This document shows, one piece after another, positions 6,465 through 11,936 of a DNA stretch of 11,936 nt (its first letter is position 1; each line of letters begins with the position of its first letter). Under the pieces are notes generated by a model. That model had not been told where the DNA came from, searched no databases, and saw only the letters and a program-made list of their open reading frames with translations. The DNA comes from Pseudomonadota bacterium (GTDB taxonomy: Bacteria > Desulfobacterota > Desulfovibrionia > Desulfovibrionales > Desulfovibrionaceae), in the NCBI GenBank assembly GCA_023438245.1, contig JAEXRD010000069.1, forward strand, positions 1-11,936. The letters are read 5' to 3'. The position numbers and the translations under genes were made by a program.

Positions 6465-8435
6465 ATGAATAGCGCCCGGAACATGCCCGCCCCCAGCGCA
6501 CAACGCGCGGCCCGGGCCGTGGTGCCGCTTCTGCTGGCCGTTCTGATGACCGGGCTGCTGGCGCTCCCGGCGCTGCTGGCCACACCCTCGCCCGTTCTGG
6601 CCGCCAAGGCCGCCAAGGACAAGGCCCCGGCCAAGGCGGCTCCCGCTCCCGCCGATCCCACCCCCGCAGACGAGCCTGTGGCCCGCTTCCAGACCCTGCT
6701 GGCCCGCAGGCAGGCCACCCCGGCGGCCCTGCGCAAGCTGGAGGGCGAGCTGGAGGCGGCCAAGGCCCAGAAGCCCGACGGCGCGCAGGGGGCCAAGGCC
6801 CAGTTCTTCCTGGCCCGCGTGCAGGAGGAGATCGCCAGGAAGACCGGCGCGCGCGCGGACTGGCAGAAGAGCGAGGAGAGCTTCGGCCAGTACCTGGAGC
6901 GCTTCCCCAAGCATATTCTGGTGGCCGAGGCCCTGGTGAAGCGCGGCTACCTGCGGCTGTACTCCCTGGGCGACCCGGACGGCGCGCTGGAGGACTTCCG
7001 CGCGGTGCTGAAGAGGCACGCGGCGCACCCCCGCGCGGCCCTGGCCAAATCCCTGGCCGCCAAGGCCGAGCAGGCCAAGGCCAAGGGCCAGAAGCGCCCG
7101 CCCGAGGCCAAGGCGGACCAGAAGTCCGAGGCCAAATCCGAATCGAAGGCCACGCCCCCGAACATGGCCGAGCTGCCGCCCCCGCCGGTGGCGCACCAGA
7201 AGCCGCGCGGCGCGGGCACGGCCACCCTGGTGGAGATGCGCTACAAGACCGCCAGCGACTACAGCCGCGTGGTGCTGGACGCCGACGCGCCCGTGCGCTT
7301 CAAGTACCAGCTCATCGACGCCAGCGGGAACCCCGTGCCCTCCCCCAAGGAGAGCGGAGGCTCCGGCGCGAAAGGCGAGCGGCCCCGCAGGCTCTACATC
7401 GACCTCATGAACACCCACGTGGGCAAGAACATCGCCGCCGAGACCAAGGTCTCCGGGGGCATGCTGAAAAGCCTGCGCGCCAGCCAGAAGGACCCGGACA
7501 CCACGCGCATCGTGCTGGAGGTCACGGAGTTCCACGACTACAAGGTCTTCGCCCTGGAGAACCCCTTCCGCCTGGTGGTGGACGTGTACGGCGCGCCCGC
7601 GCAGCGGGCCAAGGCGGCCCCGGAGCCGGCGGCGGCGGACGAGGAGCCGGACGACGCCCCGGCCCCGCAGCGGGCGGTCAAGGGCGGCATAAAAGCCCCC
7701 AAGGGCAGCCGGGCGCGCATCGCCGCGGACCTGGTGGAGCAGCTGGGCCTCACCGTGCACACCATCATGGTGGACGCCGGCCACGGCGGCAAGGACCCCG
7801 GCGCGCAGGGTTTCGGGCTGATGGAGAAGGACGTGAACCTGCGCATGGCGCTCATTCTGGGCAAGGAGCTCAAGTCGCGCGGGTTCAAGGTGGTGTACAC
7901 CCGCACCACCGACGACTTCATCCCCCTGGAGGAGCGCACCGCCCGGGCCAACGTGCGCAAGGTGGACCTGTTCATCTCGCTGCACTGCAACGCCCACCAC
8001 GACCCGACCATGAGCGGGCTGGAGACCTACAGCCTGAACCTGGCCCGCACCCCGGACGCCGTGCGCGTGGCCGCGCGCGAGAACGCCGTGTCCGACAAGA
8101 GCATCAGCGACCTGCAGATGATCCTCACCGACCTCATGCTCACCAGCAAGATCAAGGAGAGCCTGGACCTGGCGCGCGGCGTGCAGCGTAGCGGGCTTTC
8201 CAACCTGCGCCAGGGCAAGTTCACCGTCACCGACCACGGCAACCGCGAGGCCCCTTTCTACGTGCTCATGGGCGCGAAGATGCCCTCCATCCTGGTGGAG
8301 ATCGGCTACATCACCAACAAGACCGAGGCCGGGCGGCTCAAGAGCGACTACTACCTGCGCACCATGGCCCGGGGCATCGCCGACGGCGTGGTGGAGTACA
8401 AGAACACCCTGGAGCGCCACGCCATCAAGAAGTAG
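6465..8435 (+). CDS. Secreted N-acetylmuramoyl-L-alanine amidase (AMIN + Amidase_3)
   Basis: 656 residues. Residues 1-46 form a signal peptide with a long hydrophobic core, cleavage likely after P-V-L-A. An Ala/Lys/Pro-rich segment and a helical region with TPR-like repeats (about 70-200) follow, then a second Lys/Ala/Pro-rich linker. The AMIN domain is at about 253-375; this domain targets amidases to peptidoglycan or the envelope. The catalytic Amidase_3 domain is at about 430-645. Its zinc ligands are visible: H440 in D-A-G-H-G-G, E454 in E-K-D and H507 in S-L-H-C-N-A; E612 in L-V-E-I-G-Y is the catalytic glutamate. It should cut the bond between MurNAc and the L-Ala of the stem peptide in the periplasm, for example during daughter-cell separation. 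It resembles AmiC but has the extra N-terminal helical repeats, so I give no symbol. The start at 6465 lacks a clear ribosome site; Met7 (6483) is possible. A large hairpin terminator follows. Confidence 0.92.
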   Translation: MNSARNMPAPSAQRAARAVVPLLLAVLMTGLLALPALLATPSPVLAAKAAKDKAPAKAAPAPADPTPADEPVARFQTLLARRQATPAALRKLEGELEAAKAQKPDGAQGAKAQFFLARVQEEIARKTGARADWQKSEESFGQYLERFPKHILVAEALVKRGYLRLYSLGDPDGALEDFRAVLKRHAAHPRAALAKSLAAKAEQAKAKGQKRPPEAKADQKSEAKSESKATPPNMAELPPPPVAHQKPRGAGTATLVEMRYKTASDYSRVVLDADAPVRFKYQLIDASGNPVPSPKESGGSGAKGERPRRLYIDLMNTHVGKNIAAETKVSGGMLKSLRASQKDPDTTRIVLEVTEFHDYKVFALENPFRLVVDVYGAPAQRAKAAPEPAAADEEPDDAPAPQRAVKGGIKAPKGSRARIAADLVEQLGLTVHTIMVDAGHGGKDPGAQGFGLMEKDVNLRMALILGKELKSRGFKVVYTRTTDDFIPLEERTARANVRKVDLFISLHCNAHHDPTMSGLETYSLNLARTPDAVRVAARENAVSDKSISDLQMILTDLMLTSKIKESLDLARGVQRSGLSNLRQGKFTVTDHGNREAPFYVLMGAKMPSILVEIGYITNKTEAGRLKSDYYLRTMARGIADGVVEYKNTLERHAIKK

Positions 8436-8444
8436 CGGGGCGGG

Positions 8445-8476
8445 GGCCCAAATGCGACAGGGCCCAAACGCGGCAG
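8445..8476 (+). repeat. 16-bp tandem direct repeat ahead of the terminator
   Basis: GGCCCAAATGCGACAG (8445-8460) is followed at once by GGCCCAAACGCGGCAG (8461-8476), 14 of 16 identical. Either copy can supply the 5' arm for the same downstream arm at 8500-8517, which makes two mutually exclusive hairpins possible. Confidence 0.65.
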
Positions 8477-8517
8477 GGGCGGGAAGCTTGCACAAGCACC
8501 CCGCCCCTGTCGCGTTT
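8466..8517. terminator. Large bidirectional-type hairpin terminator between amidase and exonuclease genes
   Basis: An 18-bp stem (8466-8483 with 8500-8517) contains 17 Watson-Crick pairs and one G-T wobble, enclosing 16 nt. The loop itself can pair as GCTTG-CA-CAAGC. The stem begins AAA and ends TTT, so it reads as an A-stem-T terminator from both sides. This fits its place between two convergent genes (amidase ends 8435, exonuclease ends 8537). Confidence 0.75.
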
Positions 8518-8536
8518 CCGGCGTCGGCCTTCCGGC

Positions 8537-9485
8537 CTACAGCACTTCCAGCTCCACGAAACGCTCATACAGCACGCGGCTGATCCAGGCGTCGGTGGCG
8601 GCGTAGATGATCTGCTTGGTGGACAGGCTCTCGCGCGCCCAGTTGGAGCACTGCGCGCCCTTGGAGATGCGCTTGCCCAGCAGGTTGGCCGTGAGGTTGC
8701 GCAGGCCGTGGGTGCGCATGTCCATCTTCTTGGCCACGTCGCCCAGGTCCACGAAGCCCGCCTCCTCGAACTCGAAGTGCTCCTTCAGGCCCTTCAGGTC
8801 GTCGCGCACGCTCACACCGCTCTTGACGATGCCCGGCGCGGCCAGGATCTCGGTGAGCAGGTTCTTTTCCGCCAGCTTGGCCAGCTGGAAGATGTACACG
8901 TCCTTGTCCGTGGCCAGCTGCAGCAGGGCCGGGGGCGGAATCTTGCCCTTCTTGAAGATGGGCCGGGTCTCGGTGTCGAAGCCGATGAGCGTCTGGGCGT
9001 GCAGCACCTTCATGGCCTGGATGAGCTGGCGGTCGCTTTCCACCAGGATGATCTTGCCCACGAACTGGATGAGCGGCAGCTCCATGATCTCTTCGGTGGT
9101 GAAGGCGCGCAGGTGCTGCTCGTCGATGGTCGCATCCTCGCGGATGGGGGCCAGGGGCACGATGACCGGCTTGGGGGCCTTGGGCGTGCGTCCGCGCCGG
9201 CCGCCCCTGCCGCGCGCGGGCCTGGGAGCCTGTTCGGGCTGGTCGGAATGCCCGGGCTGGTCGGCCAGGTAGTCGGCGTCGGGACGGGCCTCGCAGCCCT
9301 CGTCGTCCAGGGGCAGCGCGGCCTGGGCCTGGGCCTCCCCCCCCTTGCTCTGGGCGGGCTTGCGCGAGCGGCGCGAGCGGCGGCGGCGGGGCTTCTTGGG
9401 CGCGCCGTCGCCACTGGAATCGCCGCCGGAGTCGCCTTCGGGGGCCTGGGAAGCCGCCGGGGAAAGGTCGAAAAGTTCTTCGGAG

Positions 9486-9493
<8 letters not shown>
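8537..9493 (-). CDS. DEDDy 3'-5' exonuclease domain protein with Arg-rich N-terminus
   Basis: 318 residues. The C-terminal two thirds (about 125-318) is an RNase D/WRN-type exonuclease domain. ExoI is F-D173-T-E175, ExoII is around V-R-D-D232-L-K-G-L, and ExoIII is Y297-A-A-T-D301, so all acidic metal ligands and the DEDDy tyrosine are present. It should degrade RNA or DNA from the 3' end using two metal ions. There is no HRDC domain, unlike RNase D. Residues 1-120 look disordered and charged, with K-K-P-R-R-R-R-S-R-R-S-R-K and R-G-R-G-G-R-R-G-R, typical of nucleic-acid-binding tails and suggesting an RNA substrate (inference). The start at 9493 overlaps the prfC stop by 8 bp (ATGAGTAA) and has no Shine-Dalgarno site, so translation is probably coupled to prfC. 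In-frame upstream codons lie within prfC and are not used as the start. Confidence 0.85.
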
Positions 9494-11087
<1,594 letters not shown>

Positions 11088-11091
11088 TGAA

Positions 11092-11097
11092 CTCTCC
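11092..11097 (-). promoter_or_regulatory. prfC: Ribosome binding site setting the prfC GTG start
   Basis: GGAGAG on the minus strand lies 4 nt before GTG (11085-11087). It fixes RF3 at 533 residues, in line with the family, rather than the longer open frame reaching 11342. Confidence 0.6.
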
Positions 11098-11104
11098 AGA
11101 AGGG

Positions 11105-11221
11105 GTGCGCGGCGGAGGAAAAGAGGCGAAGGGGCCCTGCCGCGCGCGCAAAATCGGGGCACTCTCCCCCATACGCGGCCAAAGGTCAAGTGCGCGGGGG
11201 GAGGAGGCCCTGCCGCGCGCG
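11105..11221. repeat. Imperfect two-part direct repeat upstream of prfC
   Basis: GGCCCTGCCGCGCGCG occurs perfectly at 11133-11148 and 11206-11221, 73 bp apart. Each copy is preceded by GTGCGCGG-x-GGAGGA-like sequence (11105-11119 and 11190-11205), at different distances. The repeat fills most of the leader between prfC and the divergent gene. No clear promoter boxes are visible here. Confidence 0.55.
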
Positions 11222-11237
11222 GGTTCCCATTAGACAC

Positions 11238-11281
11238 CGGGGCCGGGTAATGGTACCAGCAACAATCATGGCCCGGCCCCG
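11238..11281. other. Inverted repeat with 24-nt loop upstream of the terminal gene
   Basis: CGGGGCCGGG (11238-11247) pairs perfectly with CCCGGCCCCG (11272-11281). The comparatively AT-richer loop contains the palindrome TGGTACCA (11251-11258). It could be an RNA hairpin in the leader of the downstream gene or a protein-binding site. No T-run follows, so it is not a standard terminator. Confidence 0.45.
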
Positions 11282-11329
11282 TCGCCTCCCTCGGGGCCAG
11301 CGAACCGACACCCCCGGAGAGTTCCCGCG

Positions 11330-11936
11330 ATGAAGCCCGCACCCGCCGCCAAAGTGGACACCGAGGCCCCGGCCCAACTCCTGGGCCTGGGCGATGTGCG
11401 CATCACCGACGAGCCCACCGAGGCGGACGAGGCCCTGTTCCTGGCCATCACCAACACCAAGCTCACCGAGCAGGAGCTCTCCTTCCTGGCCACACCCGCC
11501 GAGGTGCTGCCCCGGCAGGAGCGCGTGCTGGCCGTGCACTGGCACCCGGAGTTCGTGCCCCTGGACGTCATCCGCACGCGCATCGAGGCCACCTTTCCCA
11601 ACCGAGCCCAGGAGCTGGTCATCCCCACCCAGCACAACGAGATTTTGACCTACGGCGACTTCGCCGGGGTGGAGGTGGACTGCTTCTCGCGCGGGTTCAA
11701 CCTCAAGGTGCAGCTTCTCATCCACTTCCGCGCAGGGCGCATGGACCGTGCGGGCGTGCTGAAGAGCATGCTGGAGCACACCTTCCGCTACCGCCAGGGC
11801 CAGCTCTTCGAGTTTTTGGACGTGCTGACGGGCAAGGACGAGCACCGCCTGGCCGCCGTGGCCGGGGAGACCGGCGCCGAGGAGGAGACCGTGCTCTTCG
11901 CCCGGGCCCACGCCCGCAAGCTCTCCGCGCTCATCG
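11330..11936 (+). CDS. Partial gene, unknown function; PHP-like metal-binding motifs
   Basis: The first 202 codons of a gene cut by the window end. GGAGAG lies 8 nt before the ATG at 11330. There is no signal peptide; the protein is probably cytosolic. I do not recognise the family with certainty. Visible: V-H70-W-H72-P-E-F at residues 69-75, I-P-T-Q-H102-N at 98-103, and F-A-G-V-E115-V-D-C at 111-118. The order and spacing (H-x-H, about 30 residues, then T-x-H-N, then G-x-E) resemble motifs of PHP-domain phosphoesterases, although the usual D-H is Q-H here. Residues 119-202 are helical and charged. A metal-dependent hydrolase is a reasonable guess, no more. It is divergent from prfC, with a hairpin and a short upstream frame in the leader. 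Confidence 0.7.
   Translation, partial: MKPAPAAKVDTEAPAQLLGLGDVRITDEPTEADEALFLAITNTKLTEQELSFLATPAEVLPRQERVLAVHWHPEFVPLDVIRTRIEATFPNRAQELVIPTQHNEILTYGDFAGVEVDCFSRGFNLKVQLLIHFRAGRMDRAGVLKSMLEHTFRYRQGQLFEFLDVLTGKDEHRLAAVAGETGAEEETVLFARAHARKLSALI

Noticed and set aside
6372..8495. 707-codon minus-strand frame opposite the amidase
   Set aside because: Shadow of the amidase, whose catalytic residues are all intact on the plus strand.
11088..11342. N-terminal extension of RF3 to 11342
   Set aside because: The extra 85 codons have no RF3 counterpart. A GTG with a good ribosome site gives the family length, and the extension would overlap the divergent gene start.

Overview
The window is very GC-rich, densely coding bacterial chromosome. 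The gene set (a two-cysteine-pair thioredoxin, a methyl-accepting chemotaxis protein, a DisA_N/DAC-like protein, a U32 protein, a three-part AMIN amidase, RF3 and a small DEDDy exonuclease) and the codon use suggest a Desulfovibrionales-type sulfate reducer (deltaproteobacteria in the old sense). That placement is inference from general resemblance; no marker gene here proves it. I see no transposase, integrase, tRNA, rRNA, CRISPR array or clear base-composition break.

Layout. 1-272 has no convincing gene and holds a 51-bp tandem repeat. 273-842 (-) is an exported rhodanese, divergent from 994-1416 (+), a thioredoxin 2 (TrxC type). The 3' end of trxC is repeated about three times as small hairpins, followed by a strong intrinsic terminator. 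1617-3386 (+) is a membrane chemoreceptor. It converges on 3428-4864 (-), a DisA_N/DAC-related protein in which the RHR motif is replaced by R-Y-N. Upstream of that on the same strand lies 4994-6340 (-), a U32 protein with likely iron-sulfur cysteines. It is divergent from 6465-8435 (+), a secreted N-acetylmuramoyl-L-alanine amidase. A large hairpin terminator separates the amidase from the convergent pair prfC (9486-11087) and a DEDDy exonuclease (8537-9493), both on the minus strand and overlapping by 8 bp. After a 242-bp divergent intergenic region with repeats and a hairpin, 11330-11936 (+) is a gene cut by the window end. It has a PHP-like set of histidine motifs.

How they work together. 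Only prfC-exonuclease looks like a tight operon; the rest are single transcription units. The rhodanese and thioredoxin share a divergent promoter region and could both serve sulfur or thiol chemistry in the envelope and cytoplasm. The other genes cover motility signalling, RNA or cofactor hydroxylation, cell-wall cleavage and translation termination. The parts most worth a second look are the atypical DAC-like protein, the repeated trxC tail, the switch-like hairpin at 8445-8517, and the truncated PHP-like gene with its short upstream frame.
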